The position numbers and the translations under genes are program-made. The notes below the pieces were generated by a model that was not told where the DNA came from, ran no database searches, and saw only the letters and a list, made by a program, of their open reading frames with translations. Positions 26,829-36,017 of a stretch of DNA of 64,000 nt are shown one piece after another; position 1 is the stretch's first letter, and each line of letters opens with the position of its first letter. Source of the stretch: Streptomyces kurssanovii (GTDB lineage Bacteria; Actinomycetota; Actinomycetes; Streptomycetales; Streptomycetaceae); the NCBI RefSeq assembly GCF_014649695.1, contig NZ_BMTN01000001.1, forward strand, positions 434,001 to 498,000, in the 5' to 3' direction.

Positions 26829-26872
26829 CCTCAATCTCCCCTACGCCGCCAGGCCGTAGGGGGAGATTGAGG
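26829..26872. terminator. long hairpin in a 328-bp intergenic region
   Basis: The gap 26713-27040 contains no convincing gene. Its main feature is a 17/18-base inverted repeat, arms 26829-26845 and 26855-26872, starting CCTCAATCTCCC and ending GGGAGATTGAGG, with one bulged G and a nine-base loop. The stem is long and A/T-containing, unlike the local background. It is likely the terminator of the upstream regulator; no T tract is present, as is common in Streptomyces. Confidence 0.65.
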
Positions 26873-27040
26873 CGCGGGGTCCGGGGGCGGAGCCGCGGTT
26901 CCGGCCGGCCTGGCCATGGGCAAAGCCAGGCTCCTGCACGCGCCTCGCGGCGCCGACCTGTGGTCCCCGACAGCGCAGCGAACAGTGGGCGTGATCAAGC
27001 TGCCTTTCCGTCACCTGATCGGCTCAGCAGGACCTAGAGT

Positions 27041-29470
27041 GTGCGCGTGACCGAGCAGAATCCCGAACTCATCGCGGGCCGGTACCAACTGGTCGAACGC
27101 ATCGGCCAGGGCGGTATGGGTCGGGTCTGGCGTGGCCTCGACCAGCAGCTCTTCGGACGCGAGGTCGCCGTCAAGGAGATCCTCTTCCCGCCGGGTATGG
27201 ACGACGCCGACCGTGCCGCGCTGCTCCGGCGGTTCACCGGCGAGGCCCGCGCGGCGGTCACTCTCAGCCACCCCGGGATCATCACCATCCACGACGTCGT
27301 GGAGCACCACGGCGCCCCCGTCATCGTCATGGAGTTGATCCGCGGGCAGTCCCTCGCCGCCGCCATCCGCGGCCAGGGACGGCTGCCCGTGCGGCGGGTG
27401 GCCGAGATCGGCGCCGCCATGCTCGACGCGCTGGCCGAGGCGCACGGAGCGCGGATCATCCACCGTGACATCAAGCCGGACAACGTGCTCCTGACCAAGG
27501 ACCGCGTCGTCCTCACCGACTTCGGTATCGCCCACCTCGCGGACGCCACGACCAAGCTGAGCCACACCGGGATCGTCATCGGCACCCCGCAGTACATGCC
27601 GCCGGAGCAGCTGGAGGGCAAGCGCCCGACCCCCGCCAACGACCTGTGGGCGCTCGGCGCCACCCTCTACCACGCCGTCGAGGGGCGTCCGCCGTTCGAC
27701 GCGGAGGGGCTCCACGCCCTCGCCGTGGCCGTGTTCACCCGCCCACACCGGCCGCCGGTCCATGCCGGCCCGCTGGCGCCCGTACTGGACGCGCTCCTCA
27801 CCAAGGACCCGGCGCAGCGCGTGGGCGCCGCGGAAGCGGCGAAGATGCTGGCGTCGGTGCTGCGGTCCTCCCCGCCCCGGGCCGACTCATCGGCCGGGCA
27901 CGGGCCCGTGCCCGTGCCCGAACCCGAGCCGGCTCCCACACCCACGCCCGATCCGAGGGCGACCCCCGTACCGGCACCGGACGCGGCGGCGGAGCACGCG
28001 CCCGCTTCGACCCCGCCGGAGCAGGCACCCTCGACGACGCCGTCACCGCAGACTCCCACCGTCCTGGACTCCGGGTCCGCGGCCGGCAGCCCGCCGCGCC
28101 CCGTGCCGGACCGGCCGACCGGCCCGCCCGCGCCCGAGCCCCCGGCCGAGGACCCGGTCACGCTCGGGGCGACGCCCGAGGCGAAGCACGGCGAGCGGGC
28201 CTCCGCCCGGCGGCGGGCCCTCACCCGGCGCTCCGTGGTCCTGGGCACGGCGCTGGCCACGCTCGCCGCGGGCTCCGTCCTGACCTGGACCCTCACCCGG
28301 GACGACGACGCACCCGGCGGCGGGGCGGCCGGCAGCGGCTCGGGAGCCTCCTCGGTCACGGTGGTGATCGGGGTGGACGCACCGCTCAGCGGCGGGCTGT
28401 CCTCGATGGGCGTCGGTATCAGGAACTCGGCCGACCTGGCGGCCAGGACCGCCAACGAAACCCGGCACGTCCCCGGCGTGAACTTCGAGATCAAGGCCCT
28501 GGACGACGAGGCCGTCCCCGCCCAGGGCGGGTCCAACGCCGCCCGGTTCGTGTCCGACGAGAAGGTGCTGGGGGTCGTCGGACCCCTCAACTCCGGCGTC
28601 GCCGAGACCCTGGTGCCACCGCTCGCGCGGGCGAACATGGTCAACGTGTCACCGGGCAACACCAACCCCGTGCTGACGATGGGCCCAGACTGGGCCGCGG
28701 GCACCAAGGCCCGTCCGCACTCCACCTACTTCCGTACCGTCGCCACGGACGTCGACCAGGGGCCGTTCGCCGCCCGGTACCTGTACGGCGAGGCGAAGAA
28801 GACCAAGCTGTACGTGGTCGACGACGCGAGCACCTACGGTGCCGCCCTCACTTCCGGCTTCACGGCGGAGTTCACGGAGCTCGGCGGGACCGTCGTCGGA
28901 ACCGAGCAGGTCGACCCCGCGGAACGCGCCTTCGCGGGCCTCGCCGAGAGGGTCCGGTCCTCGGGCGCGGACGCCGTCTACTTCGGCGGCTACTACGACG
29001 CAGCGGCGCCGCTCTCCCAGCAGCTCAAGCAGGCGGGGGTGAACGTCCCCCTGATGGGCGGCGACGGCATCCTCGACCAGCAGTACCCCACTGCGAACCC
29101 GAAGGCCGAGGGCGACCTCGCGACCAACATCGGCGAACCCGCAGAGGAGTCGGCGGCAGGGCGGGACTTCCTCGCCCGGTACGGGAAGGCGGGGTACCGG
29201 GAGGCGGCCGGCTGGTACGGCCCCTATGCGTACGACGCGACCTGGACCCTGATCGAGGCGGTGAAGGCCGTCGTGACGGCCAACGGAGGCACCCTCCCCG
29301 GCAATGCCCGGGCGAAACTGCCGCAGGTCGTGGCGCGGCTGGCCTTCGACGGTGTCACGGGCCGCGTCGCCTTCGACGGGAACGGCGACACGGTCAACCG
29401 CCGACTGACGGTGTACGCGGTGAACGACGGCTCCTGGGCGACTGTGACGAGCGGACCCGCCACCCGCTGA
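27041..29470 (+). CDS. Ser/Thr protein kinase with extracellular periplasmic-binding-protein-like sensor
   Basis: An 809-residue transmembrane kinase. Residues about 13-270 form a Hanks-type kinase domain with RIGQGGMGRVWRG, VAVKEI, IIHRDIKPDNVLLTKD, LTDFGIAH and IGTPQYMPPEQLEGK, so all catalytic motifs are present. A Pro/Ala-rich linker (280-390) and one helix near 400-420 follow. The extracellular part (435-800) resembles branched-chain amino-acid binding proteins: VIGVDAPLSGGLSSMGVGIR, VVGPLNSGVAETLVPPLARA, FRTVATDVDQGPFAARYL and YGPYAYDATWTLIEAV. Most actinobacterial kinases use PASTA or beta-propeller sensors, so this fold suggests sensing of an amino acid or small metabolite. GTG 27047 is an alternative start. 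It appears to be transcribed alone. Confidence 0.92.
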   Translation: MRVTEQNPELIAGRYQLVERIGQGGMGRVWRGLDQQLFGREVAVKEILFPPGMDDADRAALLRRFTGEARAAVTLSHPGIITIHDVVEHHGAPVIVMELIRGQSLAAAIRGQGRLPVRRVAEIGAAMLDALAEAHGARIIHRDIKPDNVLLTKDRVVLTDFGIAHLADATTKLSHTGIVIGTPQYMPPEQLEGKRPTPANDLWALGATLYHAVEGRPPFDAEGLHALAVAVFTRPHRPPVHAGPLAPVLDALLTKDPAQRVGAAEAAKMLASVLRSSPPRADSSAGHGPVPVPEPEPAPTPTPDPRATPVPAPDAAAEHAPASTPPEQAPSTTPSPQTPTVLDSGSAAGSPPRPVPDRPTGPPAPEPPAEDPVTLGATPEAKHGERASARRRALTRRSVVLGTALATLAAGSVLTWTLTRDDDAPGGGAAGSGSGASSVTVVIGVDAPLSGGLSSMGVGIRNSADLAARTANETRHVPGVNFEIKALDDEAVPAQGGSNAARFVSDEKVLGVVGPLNSGVAETLVPPLARANMVNVSPGNTNPVLTMGPDWAAGTKARPHSTYFRTVATDVDQGPFAARYLYGEAKKTKLYVVDDASTYGAALTSGFTAEFTELGGTVVGTEQVDPAERAFAGLAERVRSSGADAVYFGGYYDAAAPLSQQLKQAGVNVPLMGGDGILDQQYPTANPKAEGDLATNIGEPAEESAAGRDFLARYGKAGYREAAGWYGPYAYDATWTLIEAVKAVVTANGGTLPGNARAKLPQVVARLAFDGVTGRVAFDGNGDTVNRRLTVYAVNDGSWATVTSGPATR

Positions 29471-29533
29471 CGCCCGCCAGGGCGACGCGACCCGGAAGCA
29501 GCTCTCGGGCCGCCGTGACTCGCGCCGCAGGCG

Positions 29534-30181
29534 CTACGCCCCCCGCCGCAGCGCCACGAACCGTCGCCCCCCGGCCGCCGACCACACGTCCTCCAGCACC
29601 CACCCCACCCCCCGCCCGTACCGCAGCAGCGCCTCCGTGCCCACCCGGGCCCAGGGGAACGCGGAGCCCTCCGCCGTCGTGCCGTCGAAGACCTGGACCA
29701 CGGTGCGTTCGTCCACGTCCAGCGGCGCGGCCTCGGCGATCAACAGGCCGCCGGGTCGGACGAGTTCGGCCACCCGGGACAGCAGCGCGCGCGGGTCGCC
29801 GCCGATGCCGGTGTTGCCGTCGATCAGCAGAGCCGTGTCCCAGTGGCCCTCCCGCGGCAGCGGGTCGAACACCGAGCGGTGCAGCGCGCTGCCGCCGATG
29901 CGTATCGTGCGGGCCACGGCCTCGGGGCTGATGTCGATGCCGAGCGCGGTCCGTCCGCGCGCGGCGAGCTCGGCGACCAGGCGGCCGGGGCCGCAGCCGA
30001 TGTCCAGGACGGCGCCGTGGCTGTGGGAGAGGACCGTGCGGTCGGCGGCGTCGGGTTCCGCGCACCAGCGTTCGACCTCCAGGGGCAGCAGCCAGCCGTC
30101 GGGGCGGCGCAGGTACAGCGGTCCGCGGCCGGTGCGCAGGGCGTCCGTGTACGGGTCGGCCTGCCAGGGCGGCGCGGTCAC
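29534..30181 (-). CDS. SAM-dependent methyltransferase
   Basis: A 215-residue class I methyltransferase with motif I AVLDIGCGPGRLVAELAARG, the acidic loop ALGIDISPEAV and LIDGNTGIGGDPRALL. It ends a four-gene operon (epimerase, GT2, DUF2064, methyltransferase): its GTG overlaps the DUF2064 stop by 4 bases. The target is probably a sugar or lipid product of that operon, but this cannot be read from the sequence. Confidence 0.87.
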   Translation of the reverse strand: MTAPPWQADPYTDALRTGRGPLYLRRPDGWLLPLEVERWCAEPDAADRTVLSHSHGAVLDIGCGPGRLVAELAARGRTALGIDISPEAVARTIRIGGSALHRSVFDPLPREGHWDTALLIDGNTGIGGDPRALLSRVAELVRPGGLLIAEAAPLDVDERTVVQVFDGTTAEGSAFPWARVGTEALLRYGRGVGWVLEDVWSAAGGRRFVALRRGA

Positions 30182-30828
30182 CGTGCCCCCGCCCCGGATC
30201 CGGCCCCGGCCGTCGCGACCAGCGCGGCGGCGAACCGCGTGTGCGGCGCGGCGGCGGCCACCGCACGGGCGTCGTCGGGCGTGTCGACGTCCCGCAGCGT
30301 CGGCAGTTCACGCACCGTCAGTCCGGCGCCGACGAGCCGTTCCCGCTGCGCGGCGCCCGTGTCGGGCGACGACATGGGCACACCGCGCACGAGCCGGCCG
30401 TGCAGCGCGGGTGAGCCGAGACCGAGTGCCCAGAACCCGCCGTCGTCCGCCGGGCCGAACGCGGCTTCGCCGGGGCCCGGTTCCAGCCCGGTGGTCAGGA
30501 GGCGGGGGGACACCTGTGGGGTGTCCATGCCGATCAGCAGGGCCGGCCCCCCGTCCCCGCACAGCGCGAAGGCGGCCGCGAGCCGCGCGTCGAGGCCGCC
30601 GCCGCACTGCGGCGCGACCTCGAGGCCCGGCGGCAGCCACGCCCCCGGTGCGCCGTCGAGCACCAGGATCCGCCGCCGGGCGGGGGTGGCGAGGACCGCG
30701 TCGAGGGTGTCCCGCAGCGCTGCCTCGGCGAGCGCGGCGGCCTCCTTCGGGGTGTAGGCGGGAGTGAGCCGTGTCTTGACCCGGCCGGGCACCGGCGCTT
30801 TCGCGATCACCAGCAGGGTGCCGTTCAT
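30178..30828 (-). CDS. DUF2064/TIGR04282-type nucleotidyl- or glycosyltransferase
   Basis: A 216-residue protein with the nucleotidyltransferase-like start LLVIAKAPVPGRVKTRLTP, then LLIGMDTPQVSPRLL and FGPADDGGFWALGL. The family is annotated in arsenosugar-type clusters, though its activity is not established in Streptomyces. ATG 30828 overlaps the GT2 stop by 4 bases and the stop overlaps the methyltransferase start by 4 bases. With a GT2 and an epimerase in one operon it probably supplies or transfers an activated sugar. Confidence 0.85.
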   Translation of the reverse strand: MNGTLLVIAKAPVPGRVKTRLTPAYTPKEAAALAEAALRDTLDAVLATPARRRILVLDGAPGAWLPPGLEVAPQCGGGLDARLAAAFALCGDGGPALLIGMDTPQVSPRLLTTGLEPGPGEAAFGPADDGGFWALGLGSPALHGRLVRGVPMSSPDTGAAQRERLVGAGLTVRELPTLRDVDTPDDARAVAAAAPHTRFAAALVATAGAGSGAGAR

Positions 30829-31511
30829 CGTGTGCCGCCGTTCACCAGGGACCGCGGCTGTTCCGCCAGTACGGCGCTCATGTCCCGTACGGCGTGCCAG
30901 GTGCCCCGCCAGGTGCCCGTCACCTTGGACTTCCCCGATCTCGGCAGGTAGGGGACGTCGACCTCCGTCACCCGCAGCCCCGTGTCGCAGGCACGGACCA
31001 CCATTTGGAGGGGGTAGCCGCTGCGGCGGTCGGTCAGGTCGAGGGCCAGCAGGTCGGTGCGGCGCGCGGCCCGCATGGGGCCGAGGTCGCGCAGTCGCAG
31101 GCCGGTGCGCCGGCGCAGCATGCGGGACAGTGCGGCGTTGCCGGCCCGCGCGTGTGCGGGCCACACCCCCCGCTGCTGCGGTCGCCGCCGCCCCAGCACC
31201 AGGTCCCCGTCGCCGTCCGCGATCCGCCGGACGAACCCGGTGAGCAGTCCCGGGTCGAGCGACGCGTCGCAGTCGCAGAAGCACACGTACTCGGCCTGCG
31301 CCGCCCGCAGCCCCGCATGGCAGGCGGAACCGAAGCCACGCCGGGGCTCGTGGACGACGACGGCGCCGAGCGCACGGGCGATCTCGGCGGAGCCGTCCGT
31401 CGAGCCGTTGTCGACGACGATCGCCCGCCAGCCGGCCGGGATGCGGGACAGCACCCAGGGGAGTGCCGCCGCCTCGTCGAGACAGGGCAGGACCACGTCG
31501 GCGGTCAGCAT
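30825..31511 (-). CDS. family 2 glycosyltransferase (dolichyl-phosphate-mannose-synthase-like)
   Basis: A 228-residue GT2 without membrane helices. It has DVVLPCLDEAAALPWVL, AIVVDNGSTDGSAEIARALG, the metal-binding FCDCDASLDPGLL and the C-terminal VTEVDVPYLPRSGKSKVTGT. These features are typical of enzymes that load a polyprenyl phosphate with a sugar. It overlaps the epimerase gene by 7 bases upstream and the DUF2064 gene by 4 downstream. Confidence 0.88.
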   Translation of the reverse strand: MLTADVVLPCLDEAAALPWVLSRIPAGWRAIVVDNGSTDGSAEIARALGAVVVHEPRRGFGSACHAGLRAAQAEYVCFCDCDASLDPGLLTGFVRRIADGDGDLVLGRRRPQQRGVWPAHARAGNAALSRMLRRRTGLRLRDLGPMRAARRTDLLALDLTDRRSGYPLQMVVRACDTGLRVTEVDVPYLPRSGKSKVTGTWRGTWHAVRDMSAVLAEQPRSLVNGGTR

Positions 31512-32572
31512 GCCGCATCCTCCGGTCCGCCCGCGGCGAACTCGGCCATGCCCTCGTCGAAGCCGACGCGAGGTTTCCAGCCCAGTTCGGCGCGCAGCCG
31601 TGCCGAGTCGGCGGTGATGTGCCGTACGTCGCCGAGCCTGAACTCGCCGGTGACGACCGGCTCGGGCCCGCCGTGCGCGGCGGCCAGCGCGGCCGCCGTC
31701 TCGCCGACCGTGTGCGGGGTGCCGCTGCCGGTGTTGTACGCGGTGAGCACTCCCGGCGCCCGCCCGTGGACCGCCTCCAGGGCGACGGCGTTCGCCTCCG
31801 CCACGTCCCGCACATGGACGAAGTCCCTGCGCTGGCCGCCGTCCTCGAAGACCCGGGGCGCCTCACCGCGTTCGAGCGCCGACCGGAAGAAGGCGGCGAC
31901 GCCCGCGTAGGGGGTGTCGCGCGGCATCCCGGGGCCGTACACGTTGTGGTAGCGCAGGGCGACGGCGCGTCCGCCCGTCGATCTGGCCCAGGCCGCCGCC
32001 AGGTGTTCCTGCGCCAGTTTCGTCGTGGCGTACACGTTCCGCGGGTCGACGGGCGCGTCCTCGCCGACGAGACCGGGGACGAGCGCGTCGCCACACGTGG
32101 GGCACGGCGGCTCGAACCGGCCGGCCGCGAGATCGGCCGCGGCGCGCGGACCGGGCCGTACCCGGCCGTGCCGGGCGCAGTCGTAGCGGCCCTCGCCGTA
32201 GACGACCATCGACCCGGCGAGCACCAGGTCGGCGACGCCCGCCTCGGCCATCGCAGCGAGCAGCACCGCCGTGCCCTGGTCGTTGCAGCTGACGTAGTCG
32301 GGCGCGTCGGAGAAGTCGGTGCCGAGGCCGACCATCGCCGCCTGGTGGCAGACGGCGTCCACGCCGCGCAGTGCGTCGGCCACCGCCGCCGGGTGCCGCA
32401 CGTCCGCGTGGATCCACGCTCCGCCGGGCGGCAGGGGCGGCCGGGGGCGGGCCGCGGAACGGGACGCGGGGAGCAGGGCGTCGAGGACCACCGGGTCGTG
32501 GCCCCGCGCGGTGAGCGCCGTGACGATCTGCGAGCCGATGAAGCCCGCGCCACCTGTGACTAGTACACGCAT
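31505..32572 (-). CDS. NAD-dependent sugar epimerase/dehydratase
   Basis: A 355-residue extended short-chain dehydrogenase with the NAD motif VTGGAGFIGSQIV and the catalytic YATTKLAQEH. FVHVRDVAEANAVAL and LTAYNTGSGTPHTVGETA are typical of UDP-sugar 4-epimerases. An inserted segment has a CPTCGD pair and an earlier YDCARHG, which may form a small metal site not usual in GalE-type enzymes. It is the first gene of the four-gene operon. Confidence 0.87.
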   Translation of the reverse strand: MRVLVTGGAGFIGSQIVTALTARGHDPVVLDALLPASRSAARPRPPLPPGGAWIHADVRHPAAVADALRGVDAVCHQAAMVGLGTDFSDAPDYVSCNDQGTAVLLAAMAEAGVADLVLAGSMVVYGEGRYDCARHGRVRPGPRAAADLAAGRFEPPCPTCGDALVPGLVGEDAPVDPRNVYATTKLAQEHLAAAWARSTGGRAVALRYHNVYGPGMPRDTPYAGVAAFFRSALERGEAPRVFEDGGQRRDFVHVRDVAEANAVALEAVHGRAPGVLTAYNTGSGTPHTVGETAAALAAAHGGPEPVVTGEFRLGDVRHITADSARLRAELGWKPRVGFDEGMAEFAAGGPEDAAC

Positions 32573-32582
32573 GCTGCGACGC

Positions 32583-32619
32583 TACGGCGCGCGGACCCAC
32601 GGATCGCGGGTCCGCGCCG
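32583..32619 (-). terminator. hairpin terminator after the GH4 gene
   Basis: Arms 32583-32597 (ACGGCGCGCGGACCC) and 32607-32619 (GGGTCCGCGCCGT) pair over 13 bases with a two-base bulge and a nine-base loop. It lies between the GH4 gene and the epimerase operon, both on the minus strand. Confidence 0.6.
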
Positions 32620-32674
32620 TGCCGTCACAGGTACGTAAGGAGTGCACTGCTCCGGTCAGGTGCCCCGCTCCGCC

Positions 32675-34021
32675 TTATGGGGCTGTCAGGTACGCCAGCC
32701 CCGGATGCGCCGCCCGGTAGCCGTCGAGGAGGCGGCGGGCCACGCTCACCGAGTCGACCAGCGGATGCAGCGCGAAGGCCTTCACCGCCCCCGCCCGCGA
32801 ACCGCTCTCGGCGGCGGCGAGCACTTCCCGTTCGACCGCCTTGACCGCGGTGACGAGCCCGACCGCGTGGTACGGCAGGGGGTCGACGCTCACCGGGTGG
32901 GCGCCGCCGGCGTCGACCAGGCAGGGGACCTCGACGACGGCGTCGGCGTCCAGCACGGAAAGGGTGCCGCGGTTACGGACGTTGAGGATCAGCGTGGTGC
33001 GCTCGTCGCGGGCGACGGCCCGCATCAGGGCGAGCGCCACCTTCTCGTAGCCACCGGGCTCCAGGTCGTCCTCGTCGCGTTCGCCGACGCCCGCCGCGTC
33101 CCGGTTGGCGGCCATGTATGTGGCCTCCCGCTCGGCGAGCGTACGGCGCCAGGCCGTCAGGGCCGGTGTGTCGGGGCGCTGCATCTCCGCATAGAAGCGG
33201 CCCTGTTGGCGGCCGAGGAACGCGCCCCGGGTCTGCTCGGCCTCCGTGTAGGCGCGCACCGTCTCGCGGTTGAAGTAGTAGTAGTGCAGGTATTCGTTGG
33301 GCACGGCCCCCAGCGACCGCAGCCACTCCGGCCCGAAGAGCCTGCCCTCCTCGAAGGAGGACAGCGCGTCGTCGTCGGCGAGGAGCTGCGGCAGTCGGTC
33401 GCGTCCGCCGACGCGCAGGCCGCGCAGCCAGCCGAGGTGGTTGAGGCCCACATAATCGATCCAGGCGCTCGCGGGGTCGGCGCCCAGCACCTTGGCCACC
33501 CGCCTGCCGAGCCCCACCGGCGAGTCGCAGATCCCCATGACCCGGTCGCCGAGGACATGGCTCATCGCCTCGGTGACCAGGCCGGCCGGGTTGGTGAAGT
33601 TGATGACCCACGCGTCGGGGGCGAGCGCGGCGATCCGGCGGGCGATGCCCACGGCCACGGGCACGGTGCGCAGCCCGTAGGCGATGCCGCCCGCGCCGAC
33701 GGTCTCCTGGCCGAGCACGCCTTCGCGGAGGGCGACCCGCTCGTCCTCCGCCCGGCCCTCCAGCCCGCCGACCCGGATGGCGGAGAAGACGAAGTCGGCG
33801 CCGCGCACGGCCTCGTCGAGGTCCAGGGTCACGACGACCTCGGGCGCGTCCGGGTGCCCGGCCGCCTGCTCGGCGAGCACCCGGGAGACCGCGTCCAGCC
33901 GGCCGCCGTCCACGTCGTGCAGGGTGACGCGGGTGACCCGGCCCTCTCCTTGATCGCCGAGCAGTGCCCCGTACACCAGAGGGACCCGGAATCCGCCGCC
34001 GCCGAGAATGGTGAGCTTCAT
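32675..34021 (-). CDS. family 4 glycoside hydrolase (6-phospho-beta-glucosidase type)
   Basis: A 448-residue GH4 enzyme, a family that cleaves glycosides by an NAD+- and metal-dependent redox mechanism. It has the NAD fold LTILGGGGFRVPLVYGALL, FSAIRVGGLEGRAEDE, NFTNPAGLVTEAMSH, the metal-binding cysteine in MGICDSPVG and NHLGWLRGL. No PTS or sugar transporter is adjacent, so the phosphorylated or free nature of its substrate is not evident. It is monocistronic and ends before the hairpin at 32583-32619. Confidence 0.92.
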   Translation of the reverse strand: MKLTILGGGGFRVPLVYGALLGDQGEGRVTRVTLHDVDGGRLDAVSRVLAEQAAGHPDAPEVVVTLDLDEAVRGADFVFSAIRVGGLEGRAEDERVALREGVLGQETVGAGGIAYGLRTVPVAVGIARRIAALAPDAWVINFTNPAGLVTEAMSHVLGDRVMGICDSPVGLGRRVAKVLGADPASAWIDYVGLNHLGWLRGLRVGGRDRLPQLLADDDALSSFEEGRLFGPEWLRSLGAVPNEYLHYYYFNRETVRAYTEAEQTRGAFLGRQQGRFYAEMQRPDTPALTAWRRTLAEREATYMAANRDAAGVGERDEDDLEPGGYEKVALALMRAVARDERTTLILNVRNRGTLSVLDADAVVEVPCLVDAGGAHPVSVDPLPYHAVGLVTAVKAVEREVLAAAESGSRAGAVKAFALHPLVDSVSVARRLLDGYRAAHPGLAYLTAP

Positions 34022-34111
34022 GCCCGTACGCTACTCGGCGGCCGCGGGTGGGCCCGTCGCGCGGGACGGACGGGTCGGGCGAGGCCGGACGCGTCCAGAT
34101 CGAGGGGAGCG

Positions 34112-35902
34112 TCAGCCGAGGTCGAACGCGTTGGGCAGGCCGAGTCGGTGGCGTGTGCGGTCGTGCCGTTTGAAGGGCTCCATCTCCGGGGCACGGAACA
34201 GCGGTGTGATCGTGCAGCGCGGCGCGGTGGAGCCGGCGTTGTCCAGCAGGGCGTTGACGGCTGCGCGGGCGGAGGCGTTCGCGCCCTCCATGGTCGCGAG
34301 GTCGATGTCGACCGAGACGTAGTCGCCGGCGAGGAAGAAGTTCGGGATGCGGGTCGCGGCCTGCGGGCGGTTGTGGAAGGTCCCCACCGGGTGGATGAGG
34401 AGTTCGTCGTCGTTGGTGGGGTGCGGGGTGCCGAGGCCGTCGACGCCGGGGTCGAGGAACCAGGAGTGCAGGGCGCTGTCCTTGAGGACCACCTTGCCGG
34501 TGTCGTTCAGCGCCGCCTTCAGCTGCGCCCACACCTCCTTTGCGACCTCGGTGCGGGTGCACTGCTTCGCGGTCCTGCCGTACAGGATGCCGGGCCGGTC
34601 CCATTCGGAGACGTCCACCGACAGGCAGTCCACGGCCACGCCGTCGCCGTAGTCGGCCGGGAAGTCGCGGCCGGGCCAGTGCGCGGCCTGCTGGATCGCG
34701 GTCAGCGCCCACGGTGAGTCGATGCAGTTGAGGTGCCCGTGCAGCAGCGGGGCGCGCTCGGTCAGATAGAACTGGATGCCGGTCATCCAGTCGGTCCGCA
34801 GCTTGTCGCACCGCGCGAGCTGCGGGTCGGCGGCGCGCAGCGCGGGTCCCCAGGTGCGCCGGGCGTGTTCCACCGGCATCGCGGAGATGTAGTGGTCGGC
34901 GGTCACCGACTCGTGCCCGCCCTGGGGGTTCTCGATCACGGCCGCGGTGACCCGTCCGGCGGCGTACTTCACCTCCCGCACGGTCCAGCCGACCTTGAAC
35001 TCCACGCCCAGGGACCGCAGATGGGTCACCCACGGGTCGATCCAGGCCTCGTTGGTGGGGGCGTCGAGGATACGGTCGAGCGGGCCGTCGGCGCCGCGGC
35101 CCAGCGCGTTGAGGACGAAGGCCTCGAGCAGGGTGGCGACGGTGCGGGTGCTGGCCTCCTCGGCCTTGGTCGCGACGATGTTGCGGGTGAGCCCGACGGC
35201 GAGGATGCGCTGATAGTCGTAGCTCATCTCCTCCGCCCTGATGAACTCCCACCAGGGCGTGGCCTCCCAGGTCCGGTCGCGGCGCTCGTCGCAGCTGGTG
35301 AGGAAGACGAGCATGCGGTTCACGAAGTACGCGGTCTCGTGGAACGGGATGCCGAGGGCCGTGTCCACCATCGCGGTCAGGGCGCGGCGGATGTCGTCGA
35401 GGGTGAGGCCGGGCGGCCGGTGGCCGGGCCAGGGGAGCGGGATGCGCAGGTCCTCGCGGCCGGTGCGGCTGAACGACATCTCGGACGGCGCGACCAGGTT
35501 GTCCCGGACGCCGCCCGGCTTTCCCGGGAAGGGGATGCGGCGCATGGTGTCGGGCAGGTTGTGATAGATCCCGGGGATGAAGCGGAAGCCGTGCTCTGCG
35601 GGCAGGGGTCTGCGGCCGCCCCTGGCGCTGCCGGGCACGTCCATGCTGCGGGCCTTGCCGCCGAGCGCCCGGCGCTCGTAGACGGTGACCCGTAACCCGC
35701 GCTCGGCGAGTTCATGAGCCGCTGTCAGCCCGGCGACGCCTCCGCCGAGGACGGCGACGGAGGGTGCCGGCGCGGCGGCCGCGGTCCCGGTGGCCGAGGC
35801 GGTCGCGAGTGCCGCGGTGCCGCCCACGGCCGCGGCTCCCGCGATGAACGTACGTCGTGAGGTAGGCCGTGAGGTACGTCGTGACGTGCCGGAACGATCC
35901 AT
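34112..35902 (-). CDS. Tat-exported FAD-dependent oxidoreductase (phytoene-desaturase/amine-oxidase fold)
   Basis: A 596-residue flavoprotein. The N-terminus carries a twin-arginine signal (SRRTFIAG then a hydrophobic stretch to about residue 45), preceded by an RTSRRTSRPTSRR repeat that is also visible in the DNA. The FAD motif VAVLGGGVAGLTAAHELAER, VTVYERRALGGKARSMDV and the C-terminal FFLAGDYVSVDIDLATMEGA place it with carotenoid desaturases and hydroxysqualene dehydroxylases. ATG 35902 has AAGGGG 6 bases upstream; the frame is open further but starts within unconserved sequence. Substrate unknown. Confidence 0.87.
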   Translation of the reverse strand: MDRSGTSRRTSRPTSRRTFIAGAAAVGGTAALATASATGTAAAAPAPSVAVLGGGVAGLTAAHELAERGLRVTVYERRALGGKARSMDVPGSARGGRRPLPAEHGFRFIPGIYHNLPDTMRRIPFPGKPGGVRDNLVAPSEMSFSRTGREDLRIPLPWPGHRPPGLTLDDIRRALTAMVDTALGIPFHETAYFVNRMLVFLTSCDERRDRTWEATPWWEFIRAEEMSYDYQRILAVGLTRNIVATKAEEASTRTVATLLEAFVLNALGRGADGPLDRILDAPTNEAWIDPWVTHLRSLGVEFKVGWTVREVKYAAGRVTAAVIENPQGGHESVTADHYISAMPVEHARRTWGPALRAADPQLARCDKLRTDWMTGIQFYLTERAPLLHGHLNCIDSPWALTAIQQAAHWPGRDFPADYGDGVAVDCLSVDVSEWDRPGILYGRTAKQCTRTEVAKEVWAQLKAALNDTGKVVLKDSALHSWFLDPGVDGLGTPHPTNDDELLIHPVGTFHNRPQAATRIPNFFLAGDYVSVDIDLATMEGANASARAAVNALLDNAGSTAPRCTITPLFRAPEMEPFKRHDRTRHRLGLPNAFDLG

Positions 35903-36017
35903 CCGAAGCCCCTTACCGACGGTAACTTTCGCATCCGGCGCTGGAGCATACGGAGGTCCCTCACGACTCGGAAGCCACGCGTGCGCCGCCATTGCTCAAT
36001 GGCTGGAAAATGAAGCC

